DNA of 64,000 nucleotides, taken from assembly GCA_949752745.1 (NCBI GenBank), contig OX457026.1, positions 73,225,091-73,289,090 of the forward strand. Reading direction: 5' to 3'. Below, in pieces: positions 34,430-46,089 of the stretch (positions are counted from its first letter, which is position 1; the number at the start of each line of letters is the position of its first letter). This DNA is from Protula sp. h YS-2021. Taxonomy: Eukaryota; Annelida; Polychaeta; Sabellida; Serpulidae. A program made the translations under genes and the position numbers. A model generated the notes under the pieces. That model was not told the DNA's origin and made no database searches. It saw only the letters and a program-made list of their open reading frames with translations.

Positions 34430-35430
34430 AAGAACCATCAAGTCGGAGCATATTGTGATTTTTCTGCAATTTGACTTTTTTTGGCCAAATCGCCAAACAA
34501 AATACAAGTCTCATGCCGGAGCTTGAGGGGAACATTCCTGTTAAATGAATTTGTACCAAGAGTAACATTCTTTGTGTGTGTGTGTGTTTTTTTTTAAAGC
34601 AAATCAATAAATAAAAAATACAAGCTGTGTGGAGGTTTACCCAGGGACTGTTCTGCAAAATTTCAAAACAATCGGACAAGAAATGTAGGAAGAGCAGAAT
34701 TTGAAAAAATTGTTTCCACACACAACGAATGACGAACACCCAGCAAGTGATAAATCTGGGGATAGTCGGCTGGGCTAAAACCGAAATGGAAAAGTTTTAT
34801 ATTTCTTATAAAAGAATTTATGTCAAATATATAGAGGTAATGTCCAAAACTCAGGCACCTAATGCCCATTTTTTGTTCAAACAGAAATACAATCCAGCCC
34901 TCGAGGATAAATATTCCATTTAAGAGAAGTGTAATGAATTCTATTAATGAATTAGTAACAGATCTCGTGATTCAAACTGGCTTTAAAAAGCTACTATGCT
35001 TTTATTCTGAAAATATGAAATTCTGCAATATTGGTCTGGAAATGGAAAATGAGTAACTCTGTCTTGTTATTTTGAACTTACTGTGAAGGGATCAAACTTC
35101 AAATGATCATTGGTTAAATGTTTTTCATATTGACAAAAACTATCGATGAGGCCGGTAACTAAACATGCAAGAACTCTTAATTTCTGGTGGTATTTTATTA
35201 GCGTCTGAATTCACACCTAAAAATCTGTAATGCAACTTGACAAATTTTTATATTGTAGAGACGTAAATAATTATAACAGACTGTGAATTAAGAACTACTT
35301 TCAATTATGATAAGGAACCCGAAAACAAAGAAAACAAAGCCCATTTCCCCGCTCCTCTGCAGGCAACTCCGATGTCAAGGCACGATACCGTAGACTGCGC
35401 CACTAAAACAGTCTGTTAGACATTAACACT
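34430..35430. other. No gene recognised; probable 3' flank of POLR1F
   Basis: AT-rich sequence with a short (TG)n run near 34,575. No exon or tandem array is evident. Confidence 0.4.
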
Positions 35431-35435
35431 CTAAC

Positions 35436-35441
35436 TTTATT
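35436..35441 (-). terminator. Possible polyadenylation signal of POLR1F
   Basis: AATAAA on the minus strand, about 190 bases past the POLR1F stop codon at 35,633. It is the nearest canonical signal, so the transcript may end just beyond it. The T-rich stretch near 35,530 gives alternative A-rich sequence in the mRNA. Confidence 0.45.
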
Positions 35442-35632
35442 TATAGTACAGACTAATTTGAACAAACGCTAATTTTACGTATTGTAAACAGTTGGTTTTC
35501 CATGTCCTAACTCTTCGTTTTTCCTATAATTTTTTTTTTTCCTTTTGTAAATGAAAAACAGCTTACGATAACCTGCTAAAAGTATAACTGAACACAAATC
35601 GGCCCACTACGAGTTAAAGCTCAGCAAAAGAA

Positions 35633-38056
35633 CTACACATCTTCTGACTCCTGTTGTGACGCTTTCTTTTTCCTTTTCTTCTGTTTATGCACAGGCGAAG
35701 AAAGCTGTTCGGTGTTAGATATGCTTAAACTTGCCACGCTGTCTTCGCGCTTTCGTTTCTTCTTTTTCTTTTTGGTTACTTGGCTTGATACAGAAACATC
35801 GTTTTCTGTTTCCAGCTCAAGACTGAAGGTTCCCACTTTCATATCACTCAAGCCCATATCGTCGTTGAAACCATCAAAATCAGGCTCTGGTTTAATGACA
35901 ATTAAATTTTGACCACTTTCATCTATTTGCACGTCATTCGTATCACACGACTTTTTCCTCTTTTTCTTGTGCTTTCCGGGAGAAGTGTCAAATGCTGGTT
36001 CTTCACTAACTGAGGGTTCGACTTTTACTGTAACACTGCACTGCATCGACGAAGCATCGCCAATATTTTCGCGTTCTTTATGCTTCTTCTTCTTCTTGGA
36101 TTTTTTCTGCTTCTGTGATGGGCTGTCAGTATTATCGAAAGAAGTCTTCGTGTGTTCGACACAAGTCCCGCTATCTGACGTGGGCACTTCCGGTACAGAC
36201 ACGTTCACATCTGTCGCATTTCGCGCCGCTTTTTTGGCCTTCTTACGCTCCTTTCGACTAGAGTCGCATGCATCTTTCGGAGGCGTAAGTGCACCTAAAC
36301 CAGAATCCAAGGACCCAATGCTATCATTATCTTCCTTTTTAATCTGTGAGAGATTAAATGACGTCTGCGAAACTGGTGACGTTTTCTCTGTTTCTGTCTG
36401 GTCGGATTTGCGTTTGTCTTTTTTCTTCTTCTTTTTTCTGTGCTTGTTTGCGTTCTCGTCTTCCTCGTGATCCGCATTCAGAGTGCTTGCTTCTTGCTTC
36501 ACCGCATCACCCGGGGCTGTGCAGGTTTCGGCAACTTCGTCACATTCTGCATCCAATGCAAAGTCCGGGTTAGACCTGAAAGACATCATGTATACGGGTT
36601 TCCGTCTAAATAAACTGGACTGCTTTCAAACCTTCGAACAAATATTTTGTACAATTCAAAACAAATTGGCTTGTTTAAAACCGTTGAACTCATTTCCGTT
36701 CCATTTCGGCTGCCTTTAAAATGTTCCAATTTAGAATACTTTCGATTTTTACAAATCAATTTATTTCTAATAAAAACATCAGACACCCCCCCCCCCCCCT
36801 GGAAAAAAAATTAAACCCAGCCTCGCATTCACCATCATCCTGACACGTGATTTGTTCCGCTTCCTGGTCCCAATCGAAGATGAGTTAGGGAAATATCTGG
36901 CAGTAGAGTATTTTACATTTTGTGGTGTCTCACCATTTTTGAATGGACTTAATCAGAACCAACCCCACCCCCCACCCCCCCCCCCCAAAAAAAAAATGAA
37001 GTCACGCAAGGATTATTTTCTTTTCTGCGGAAATTACATCAAGATTCGAAATTGAATAAAAGCCGATATGGAGGGTAGCGACTTTCAGTAGTTTGTCAGC
37101 AGCGCATTATCTATCGACATTGTGTCTGCATAGATCGATCTGATCATGCAGCAAGGTACACCAGCTGCTGAGCAGGCTAGAAACAATGACACTGTTGACT
37201 AAACTGAGAAAGACACTACAGCATATTAAAACTATGCGAATTACGCAGTGTTTTCTCATGACAACGATAGGCTTGCCTATTTGCCATATTACTCCTATTT
37301 CAATTACTCACCTGGTTTCCACCAGCACTCCTCGGATGTTAACTACACCATGATAAATGTTGAGCTTTGTGATCTTGAGCAAGACATGCTGCCCTAACAT
37401 CAGCTGTGACCCCGCCCACAGCTCACTTGTGTCACGTGGCCTGTGAATGGCAGCGTTGAACACGTGATGAACAAGACAGGACACGTGATCGTGACCTAGT
37501 TTGTTAACCACGCCTTCCACATGATCGCCAATCTTTGGCTGGAAGACCACGGCGTCCACTTCGCAGTCGAAATGCAGAAAGGGCTGTTCGTCGAGTATGT
37601 CGGCATAGCGCTGCCGGCACTTCGGCCGACCAAAGGCAATGGGAACTCCTTCTAGTCTACAACAAGGACAAAATGACCAGTTTAAAAAAAAAAAACTACA
37701 CACGGATCTCATAAAAATTTGCATCGCACCTAAAATCAAATTTTTATCAAGCATTACTTCAGCAAACAGCTTACACGCAGATTTATTCCATTAAATTATA
37801 TCTCCACGCTTTCGAACAAGAAATTCAACTCTGGCCTCTTGATTCAGTGTGTTTTTACTTGATCTATCAAACGAAAAAAAACATACCTTTCCGAATACAA
37901 ATTAAGCTGACTGTTCAGTTGCTCCCTCAGACCTCTACCAACATTGCCAATAAACCGTGGATTTAATCCAATATGTTCTTTGGCCGTGACATACTTGACA
38001 CACGTGTTCTTCTTTTTTGATAACTCCAGTGCTTCATGAAATGTAACAGTTGACAT
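35633..38056 (-). CDS. POLR1F: RNA polymerase I subunit RPA43 (POLR1F/TWISTNB), 3 coding exons
   Basis: Coding exons are 37887-38056, 37312-37656 and 35633-36575 (complement), with GT-AG introns and matching phases; product 485 residues. RPA43 sits in the RNA polymerase I stalk, which transcribes rRNA in the nucleolus and contacts the initiation factor Rrn3/TIF-IA. Exon 1 gives the start of the RPB7-like N-terminal domain (GLREQLNSQL, which matches human GIREQLDAEL). Exon 2 gives GVPIAF, VVFQPKIGDHVEGVVNKLG and CLVHHVFNAAIHRP, the conserved OB-fold region. Exon 3 (about 314 residues) is acidic and serine-rich with repeated blocks such as KHRKKKKKKDKRK and KKKKKKRKRE, probably nucleolar targeting. 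Human POLR1F is about 338 residues with a shorter lysine-rich tail. ATG 38,056 was chosen as first methionine before the homology; a TTACAG acceptor at about 38,070 suggests a 5' UTR intron. Confidence 0.93.
36787..37000. repeat. C-rich tracts within POLR1F intron 2
   Basis: Poly-C runs at about 36,787-36,799 and 36,964-36,986, followed by short A runs. Otherwise the 36,576-37,311 intron shows no recognisable element. Confidence 0.6.
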
Positions 38057-38656
38057 CTCACATCTGTGGCTGTAATTCAAAAGGTAATGGATCAACTGTT
38101 TCTGCAACGAACCAAAGTAATGCGAATCTCCTTTGTAACTGTCCACTTTTACTATATATTTTGCACGTGAAACACACATATACAATATGACAAGTTCCTT
38201 TATACCAAACTTGCAATGCACAACGTACACACGCAACAACTTCCTTGACCAGCTAAATCAAGTAAAAATTGGCACCAGATAAAAAGTTCAATCGCAGCAT
38301 TTACTGTACCTATCAGCAAAGCTGAAAGCTGGCTAGAAAACATGCTCGACCAGTCTCTGCAACTAGCAGACAGCTATAATTATTTAATTATTTGTGATTT
38401 GGTAAACACCTCTGTATAATGAAGGTATGGGCGGTCCGGCAGTTGCTCATTATAAATAGGTTAACTGCACTGGTTAAAAGTTCATTTTTTCTGGCTTTTT
38501 GAATCCCAGTGTAAACTACCGAGCATCTTCGCTAACTAGCAGCATCGCATCTTTGAAGAACTTCTAAAAGTCAAAATGTGTACGCCCTTATCACTCAGGA
38601 TCCTACCCCCTACCCTTCCTAATATATATATATATATATATGTGTATTTTTACTAC

Positions 38657-39052
38657 AAACAATGTATTATTTAAAATAAGAATTTATGAAGCAAATAAGA
38701 AATCAGATATTTTTGTCATGGGTGAACTAACGCATTTTACGACTACGGTAGTCTATCCCGGAATAGACAACCGTCTATTCTGGAACAGACTACCGAAGTT
38801 AAAAGTTCTCTGGAATAGAACGTTTTTAATTTTTTCATACATATTACATTGTAGCATATATTACTTACAGGTTTTACAATATTTAAATTTAAAATTACAC
38901 AAAAAACGTTCCATTTAAAAGGATTTGAAGGCCGGTAGGCTATTCCGGAATAGACTATCGTAGTCGTAAAATGCGTTAGTTCACCCATGACAAAAAATAT
39001 ATGATTTCTTATTTGCTTCATAAATTCTTATTTTAAATAATACACTGTTTAC
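38657..39052. repeat. Foldback element with ~115 bp inverted arms
   Basis: The left arm (38,657-38,775) and right arm (about 38,925-39,052) are near-perfect reverse complements. Shared blocks are ATTTATGAAGCAAATAAGAA, GTCATGGGTGAACTAACGCA and TTTTACGACTACG. The ~150 bp centre is AT-rich. No transposase is present, as for a MITE. A short TA microsatellite (38,622-38,642) abuts the left side. Target duplication is unclear. A degenerate solo arm may lie near 58,795-58,870. Confidence 0.85.
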
Positions 39053-39260
39053 ATTTTGTTGTCACTTAGAAACGCTCAGGGTTTCAACATGTGGAGGGAC
39101 AAGGAGCGCTCTTTCTTAAAAAGATGCATTGCAAACGATAATTCGTTACTCCGAGGCAAGTTTTCTGCTAAGGTTAGGCCCAGAGGCTACGTGAATGGAA
39201 AATTGCAGCTGTGTAAAACAGGTTTGTCCAAGGACAAAGACCAACTCCAACGTGAATGAG
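39053..39260. other. Short unique stretch, no gene recognised
   Basis: An open frame of 67 codons here resembles nothing known. It ends where the 51-bp minisatellite begins. Confidence 0.35.
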
Positions 39261-39261
39261 C

Positions 39262-39685
39262 AAGGGCCGGTGCGCATGTTCGGCCAACGTGCGTTGATGC
39301 GCGCTTTGCATTTCAGACCAGTGCGCATATTTATTTAACTAGCGTCGATACGCAGTTTGCATTTCGAACCAGTCCGTATGTTTATTCAACTTCCGTTGGT
39401 GAGCGGTTCCCATTTCGGACCAGTGTGCACGTTTATTAAGCTTCCGTTGATGCGCGGTTCACATTTCGGACCACTGTGCATGTTTATTTAACCTCCGTTG
39501 ATAAGCGATTGGCATTTGGGACCAGTGCGCATGTTTATTTAACTTGCGTTAATGCGCGGTTCGCATCTGGGATCAGTGCGCATGTTTATTTAACTTGCGT
39601 TGATGTACGGTTCTTATTTTAAACCAGTACGCATATTCATTTAACTTGCCTTGATGCGCGGTTTGCATTTCGGATCAGTATCGGA
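39262..39685 (+). repeat. 51-bp minisatellite, array 3
   Basis: About eight units of the same family as 5035-6140 (GTGCGCATGTTTATTTAAC, TTGCGTTGATGCGCGGTT, GCATTTCGGACCAG), in plus orientation. Confidence 0.9.
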
Positions 39686-39689
39686 CGAT

Positions 39690-40460
39690 ATCGCTGGCTG
39701 GTCTAAAATCGATAAATATCTACCCAGGAAACGTAAATTGAGTTTTTTTCTTCAAAGATTCCCCAAGAATTCCCTGATCGCCTCAAAAAGGGCAAGCCGC
39801 ATTCACGATCCCACCCACCTAAGGATGCCTCAGTCCAAAAATAAATGAAATCGGATAAAAACTGTAGGAGGAGATGCATTTTGAAGTTTTTTCTTTAAAA
39901 ATTCGCCCAAAATACAAAAATTGTCTGATTGACTGAAAAACCACAAGCCGCATGCACGACCCCTTAGGGATGTCTCAGACCAAACAAAAAATGAAATCGG
40001 ATAAAAACTGCGAGGGGAAATGCATTTTGAAGTTTTTTCTTCAAACATTCCCCTAAAATACAACAATTGTCCGAAGGATTAACAAAGTAAAAGGCGGTAC
40101 GCATGACCCTTTAGGAACGCCTCATATCAAAAATGAATGACACTCCGATCAAAATTATAGCAGGATATGCATTTTGAATATTTTTGAAATCTTTACTTCA
40201 AAAATTCCCCAAAAATACAAAAATCGTCCGATCGACTAAAAAAGCAAAAATCGTATGCGTGCCATCTTAAGGGTGCCTCATATGAAAAACAAATGACATG
40301 TAGGAGGAGATACATTTTAGAATTTTTCTTCAAAAATTCCCCAAAAATTAAAAAAATCACCCGATCAATTAAAAAAGCACAAGCCGTATGTGTGACCCCT
40401 GAGGATGCTTCATACCAAAAACTAGATGCTGTCAGAGTAGCAGGATTCCCCGTGAAACTC
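39690..40460 (+). repeat. ~130-165 bp tandem array, about five copies
   Basis: The landmarks AAAATTCCCCAAAAATACAA, TGCATTTTGAA and GATGCCTCA / GGTGCCTCATA recur. Units are diverged and AT-rich. The array begins directly after the minisatellite, at the GGCTGGTCTAAAA sequence also found in the ~152 bp family terminus. Confidence 0.7.
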
Positions 40461-40849
40461 ATTGTCACAATAAATTAATAACTATACGCCATTTTACTAC
40501 GTTTCCTTGATAGATTCGAAACAAATATCTATAAAGAAGTTTTATTGAACATGAAAGGAGCATTAGACAAGGTTTTATATCAGACATAGTACGATACTAA
40601 CACAAATACATTCACACATATTGAATATGCTCACTCAAATTGTCTTGCAATTTCTTGAGACTGCTTGCAATCGACTGCGAAAATCCGCGATCATGTCAGC
40701 ATCATAATATTCTTACATACAATCATATATATACGGCTAAAAATTATTTTAAACGCTAAACTATTTAGTTTACTCGTCATACACAAGCTTAAGAACAAAC
40801 ACATGGATTCTGACTCGTGTAACCATGAAACGAAAAGTGACACCTAAAT

Positions 40850-41400
40850 TTAGCCCCTTTTCACAGGGTTGTAATTTCGACAATTTTTGATCGATGAAAC
40901 TGAAACCTTGACGTTGCAAATATACATAAACTAAAGATTCCTTAATAGAGAAGTGGACTCCACAAGGCACCCTCGAAAACGTCAATTTAGGCAATTTTCA
41001 GAGGGCTGTAATTTTGACAGTTTTTGATCGATGAAACTGAAACCTTGACGTTGCACACATGCATACACTAAAGATTGTATATATGAAAGAATAATAGCTC
41101 TTACGTGATTACTTAATAGAGAAGTGGACTCCACAAGGCACCCTCGAAAGCGTCAATTTAACCCATTTTCAGAGGGCTGTAATTTTGACGATTTTTGATC
41201 GATCAAAGTGAAACCTTGACATTGCATATATGCATAAACTAAAGATTGCATACACGAAAGAATAATAGCTCTTATGTGATTCCTTACTAGAGAAGTTGAC
41301 TCCACAAGGCACCCTCGAAAACGTCAATTTAGGCAATTTTCAGAGGGCTGTAATTTTGACTTGCCCTTCCGCGTGTTCGTCTGTCTCACTTGATGGTAAG
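40850..41400 (+). repeat. ~171 bp tandem array
   Basis: GAGGGCTGTAATTTTGAC occurs at 41,001, 41,172 and 41,343 (171 bp spacing), with an earlier diverged copy at about 40,864. The first unit lacks about 34 bp (AAAGAATAATAGCTCTTA block). Units contain TTTTTGATCGATGAAACTGA and GAAGTGGACTCCACAAGGCA. It ends in a TTCGTCTGTCTCAC box. Confidence 0.9.
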
Positions 41401-41499
41401 TACCTTGTGGAGTCCACTTCTCTATTAACTTTTTATCATCCATACAGCTAATAACCAGGAAATGTAGGTGTGCACGTAAAGGTTTCAGTTTCATCGATC

Positions 41500-41690
41500 A
41501 CTCAAACCTATATACCTCCGTTTCACGGGGGATAATAAATGACATCGGATCAAACTTGTACGCGGAGATGCATTTTGAAACAAAGGTTTACCAAATAACC
41601 AACTAACTAACTAACTAACTAACGGACGCCATCTGCAAACCGATAGAGAAACCCCAGCTTACGTGTAACGTAAGATGGGCTAAAAATTGC
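41500..41690. repeat. Terminal hairpin module and (CTAA)n
   Basis: 41,509-41,534 (ATACCTCCGTTTCACGGGGG) is nearly identical to 63,474-63,496, a shared hairpin terminus of two distant elements. A CTAA tetranucleotide run of seven units lies at about 41,597-41,623. Confidence 0.7.
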
Positions 41691-41699
41691 TAATATGGA

Positions 41700-42810
41700 T
41701 ATCTACTGAACCGCACAGCTATCCCAAGAAAATCTTTTGACAGTCATGGCCTCAGCCCACCCCGCACCCCATTCCCAACCTCCTCCGAAAAAATCACATA
41801 TCCTAGCATATCTTTCGCGAGAAGTGAGAATGAAGATTTTTTGCAAAGTAATATGTTGACGCTCTGACACTGACCCTGCGTACTACGTCACCATGGCAAA
41901 ACTGATATGTATGATCCTCATCCTTCCTTCCGTAGGCTCACACACAGCTGTTCCATTTATTCTCACTGCACGTTACGATTTGTCTTCAATAAAATCTTCA
42001 GTTCAAACCAAGATTTTAGTAAAAAAACTGCTTCTCAAATTTTGGAAAATGTTACCTTCCCCACAGAATGACATTTTTTTGCAATCAATGTTGTTTGAAT
42101 CATTCAATTTTTAGTTTAAAAAGTGTGCTTGAAATATCTTGATGGATAATTGGGTTCTCACTTGAAGACGTTAAGTAAAAAAGTACTACACAGCAATGCA
42201 GAAATGTTTAAGGAAAACAATACTAGAGCTAAATGGCCTAATAATGGAGATCGTATGACCGGGTTCTGCAACAGCGCCTAATGCCTGTCCTCTATCTAAC
42301 TGGCATACTTTACACGAATCCATGGGCCACAGATATTTCAGTCAAAAGCAAAAATGTGACATTGGGGCCAGATCTTTTTTTTTTTTAAATTGCTCCAGTA
42401 AATGAACAGAGGCATCGAGTTTTGGAAACTCATATTCAATATTAATGTTGTTTAACCCACAAAAAAGAGCACGAACTCTTCCATTGGTATTATGTGGCTA
42501 CCACTGTCGCAGGTACCGAACTAAGTACACAATTAGTCCTGAATGACCCGTAGCCGGCCACCTGGGACCCCTCCGTGCCGCGCAAATCCTTTCAATGTCA
42601 TTATCTGCCCGTAACTGTCTTACGTAACGGAGAAGCCTTTGCCCATTAATCTCTTGTTCTAGACAACAGGAAAAGCCTTCAAAATGGCCCATCGCTCGAA
42701 TACTACCAGTAACCTAGGACCGTCCCCCACCTCTCAATGGTTTTTGCGCAATAACTCTCGTGTTTTGGAGGCGATCCGGTAATGCTTTTGGATGTAGCAA
42801 ATACAGGAAT
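41700..42810. other. No recognisable feature
   Basis: Open frames of 60-73 codons exist on both strands, but none resembles a protein family or has splice support. No tandem repeats were seen. Confidence 0.4.
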
Positions 42811-42811
42811 T

Positions 42812-43331
42812 CGGGGTTGAGACTTCGTAAAATTTTCTGGTCGCCCTCGGGGCCACCAACTGTAAAAACTTAGTCGCCCGGCACAAAAGTTAGTCGCCTA
42901 GCACAATTTTTGCAAAATTTGTCTAGCCCGCCTCACATGAAAAAGCAACAAACAGGTGTCTTAAGTATCCATAATTTGTAGTTATTTGAAATTTATTTCA
43001 AATGTAACAAGTAAGTATTTGTGAAACACAAGCAGGCCCCAACCGCCCCCCCCCCCCCCAAATTCATAGGGGTATAAAGCGATGACGGACAGACGGACGG
43101 ACACCCCAAACCTATAGGCCGCAATCCGAAGGGTTGGGGCCTGAAATTCGCCCTGAAAGCAAAATTGATAGAAAAGTCATTTTCGCGTAAAATGGTGTTT
43201 AAAATAATCAACAGTATTTACCTGAAAATACTCAGAAAAAAGTTAGTCGTCACTCGGGCGACCAACTGGAAAAAGTTAGTCGCCCGGGCCCAAAGTTGGT
43301 CGCCACGGGCGACCGCGAAATCTCAACCCTG
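42812..43331 (-). mobile_element. Short hAT-like element, copy A (with nested insertion)
   Basis: The ends CGGGGTTGAGACTTCG and GCGAAATCTCAACCCTG are inverted repeats and match, in opposite orientation, the element at 43,572-43,855. Subterminal regions repeat TTAGTCGCCCGG / GGGCGACCAAC many times. Relative to copy B it holds about 240 extra central bases, including the nested element at 43,033-43,143. No transposase is present. Confidence 0.75.
43033..43143. repeat. 111-bp nested element with 12-bp perfect inverted ends
   Basis: The ends CAGGCCCCAACC and GGTTGGGGCCTG are exact reverse complements. Between them are a poly-C run, CATAGG/CCTATAGG, and the box GACGGACAGACGGACGGAC. The box and hairpin recall termini of several tandem arrays elsewhere in the window. 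Confidence 0.7.
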
Positions 43332-43571
43332 GGATTTTACACGTCTTCTGTTATGCGCGAAGTAACATTTCGTGATTTACGAATATGCAAGACCGATTTA
43401 TTTTTTCGGGCAGAATTTTCGAGCTGTAACTCGCCACTTTATTCTATCATTCCGAAATATAAATCTTAAGTGCAAACCGTAAGACTATCAGCTCGCTTTT
43501 CAAAATGACTACTAAGAGCTATAAGGAATACATCCTCGCATAAACCTGATTTTACATGTGTATACTAACAG

Positions 43572-43855
43572 CAGGGTTAAGATTTCGCGGTCGCCCGGTC
43601 GCCCGTGGCGACCAACTTTTGGCTTGGGCGACCAACTTTTTCGAGTTGGTCGCCCGAGTGGCGACTAACTTTTTTACTGAGTATTTTCAGGTAAATACTG
43701 TTGATTATTTTAAACACCATTTTGTTGTTGTTTTTTCGGGCTAGACAAATTTTGTGAAAATTGCGCCGGGCGACTAATTTTTGTCCCGGACGACTAACTT
43801 TTTAAAGTTGGTCGCCCGGAGGGCGACCAGAATATTTTATGAAGTCTCAACCCTG
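43572..43855 (+). mobile_element. Short hAT-like element, copy B
   Basis: The ends are CAGGGTTAAGATTTCGCGG and GAAGTCTCAACCCTG. Subterminal GGTCGCCC / GGGCGACC clusters match copy A. TACTAACAGCAG lies at 43,563-43,574 and again at 43,864-43,875, close to both ends. It could be a modified target duplication, though eight bases separate the right end from the repeat. Confidence 0.75.
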
Positions 43856-43875
43856 AACATTTTTACTAACAGCAG

Positions 43876-45000
43876 CTCAGTAATTTTGCATTCGGCAGTT
43901 GTCGGGAGGTTCGGCAAAAATATCATTTCCGGGATGTTTGTTGTTTTCGGGAGGTGGCGACACTACATGCAGAGGCGGGTTTAACCTAGGTTACTGGTAA
44001 ATTTGAACTGACATTAACGAAGACTGTAAATAAAATCAATTTTTTACAGTAGCGCAGATATATTTTCCGCTTCATACCGAAATATTGCTGGCTCAATGTC
44101 TGTAGTGCAAACGTCAGGATACTATTTCAGACACGAAACCTTCGTGCTTATTAAGCTAAATCACACTTTGTCTGTTTCGAATAAAATGCACAAAATGAAA
44201 TACATTCTGGAAAAATATGGGAGAAATATCGCAAAAACAGCTCATACTTGGAACATAAAAGAAACTGAAACTATTTTTTAAAACTTTTAATAAATTTTCA
44301 AAGTAGCATACTGGTTGCTAAAAAAAAAAACAAAAAAAAACAAAAAAAAAACTGCTCTTTGATGCAAGAGAAATTCGACATCTAGGCGAAATCTATCTAT
44401 CATATCTTTCATTTTTACCCGGTTATTTGATTCGAAACGCAGAACTGTTGCGTATTTTTATTGGGAACGCCCAAAGTGGGATTTGGCTAAGAGAAGAAAC
44501 GTGTTTAACAGAATGTTGAGTGATAATAAAAGATCTTATGGTTAATACTTTGACCGGGAGTGATGCAGCGCTCCAAAGGTATGTGTATATTAACACAACT
44601 GACTTGTTTTCTGTAACGATAATGTAGTGCACCAGTTAACAAGCAATTGCGTTTTAGAGGACCCCGAATGCAAAACTTGACTTCCAGCGTTGCGTGGCTA
44701 TTATTTCATCAGTGCCAGTTACAATCTCATTTATATTCGTTGTTATAAAACAGCTGACCTCTAATGAGATCTATCTGTTATGCATAAACACAGATGGATG
44801 GATATTGTAAAAGTAGTTTTTATCTTTATAACAACTATTTTTGCGTTATCCCATGATGGTCTTCTGAGTAAAAGGTGTTATACACAACAGACCGAACCAC
44901 CGCAGAGGCTTGCTGGTGTACAATAACGAATTTGGGTGTGGGTGAGGAAAAACATAAATTTTCTATGTCCATCTGGTTCATTTTCCTTCGACGACACTGG
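43876..45000. other. No recognisable feature
   Basis: AT-rich sequence with poly-A interruptions (44,322-44,350). No exon, RNA gene or array was recognised. Confidence 0.4.
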
Positions 45001-45009
45001 CCCATTTAC

Positions 45010-45845
45010 GAAACCATGTTTGTTCCCATAGAAGCTACATGACAACTTTCAATAAAATCCTTGCAGTAGTTTTCAAGTTATCTTGTTAATAAGCTCACAC
45101 AATAGTCAATCAAGAGCTGAAATTTTCAAAGTCCAGTTGGTCCATTTTCCTTGGACGAACGTAGCCCATTTACAACACCGATCTGTGTTTGTTCCCATAG
45201 AAGCTACATACCAAGTTTCATTAAAATCCTTGCAGTTCTCGAGATATCGCGTTAACAAACTCATTCCGATGCTGAATAATTTCCAGAACTTGATACATTT
45301 CAAAGTGCATTTGGCTTATTTTCCTTGAGCCAACCTAACCCATTGACAATATCGATCCTTGTTAGTGCCCACATAAGATACACACCAAGTTTCATTGAAA
45401 TCCTTGCGGTTGTTCTTGAGATATCGTATTAACAATAGTCAATGAAGAGCTGAAATTTTCTAAGTCCAGCCGGTTCATTTTCCTTGGACGAACCTAGCCA
45501 ATTTATGATACCGATCTGTGTTTGCTCACATTGAAGCCACATACAAAGTTTCATGAAAATCCTTCCAGGAGTTTTTAAGTTATCGTGTTAACAAGGTCAC
45601 ACAACAGTCAATGAAGAGCTGAAATTTTCTAAGTCAAGCAGGTCCATTTTCCTTGGACAAACCTGGCCCATTTACAATATTAATCTGTATTTGTTCCCAT
45701 AGAAGCTACCTACCAATTTTCATTAAAATCCTTGCAGGAGTTTTTAAGCTATCGTGTTGACAAGTTCTTGATGACATACCGACCGACAGACCGACACACG
45801 GTCGATCGCATATATTCCCCACAAGTTCTACCTGTGGGGAATAAA
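45010..45845 (+). repeat. ~170 bp tandem array with terminal hairpin
   Basis: About five units. The landmark ATAGAAGCTACATACCAAG or variants lies near 45,023, 45,193, 45,366, 45,528 and 45,697. Units also carry GAGCTGAAATTTTC and CATTTTCCTTGGACGAAC. The array ends with a GACCGACAGACCGACAC box and a perfect ten-base stem ATTCCCCACA / TGTGGGGAAT (45,814-45,842). Confidence 0.9.
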
Positions 45846-46086
45846 TAAGGTTACTAAAATCTGCTTTTGGTGTTGTTTTTATTGGCTTCTTTGAATGACG
45901 GGTGCCAGTTAAATCAATAGCACCAAATTCTACAAGGTATTCTTTGTATACACTGCATGAAAGCTTGTAGTCATCAGAGGGTGCAGACACATGCAGTGGA
46001 ATATTACAGACAGAATCAATATCCAAAAAACTGGTTGAACCTATATCCATTGTTTCGCATAAAAGCTGCATACGTGTAGCCTTCAC
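45840..46086 (-). CDS. Unrecognised open frame, possibly an exon or remnant
   Basis: A minus-strand frame of about 80 codons lies outside the tandem array, starting MKATRMQLLCETMDIGS and running through PLHVSAPSDDYKLS to FSNLIYSP. It then runs into array sequence before its stop at 45,706. Composition looks protein-like and is not low complexity. I recognise no domain. It could be a transposon-derived fragment, an unplaced exon, or chance. Confidence 0.2.
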
Positions 46087-46089
46087 AAT

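Noticed and set aside
35712..36573. Plus-strand frames of 66-167 codons
   Set aside because: Antisense shadows of the lysine-rich POLR1F exon (AAG/AAA read as CTT/TTT gives Phe-rich frames).
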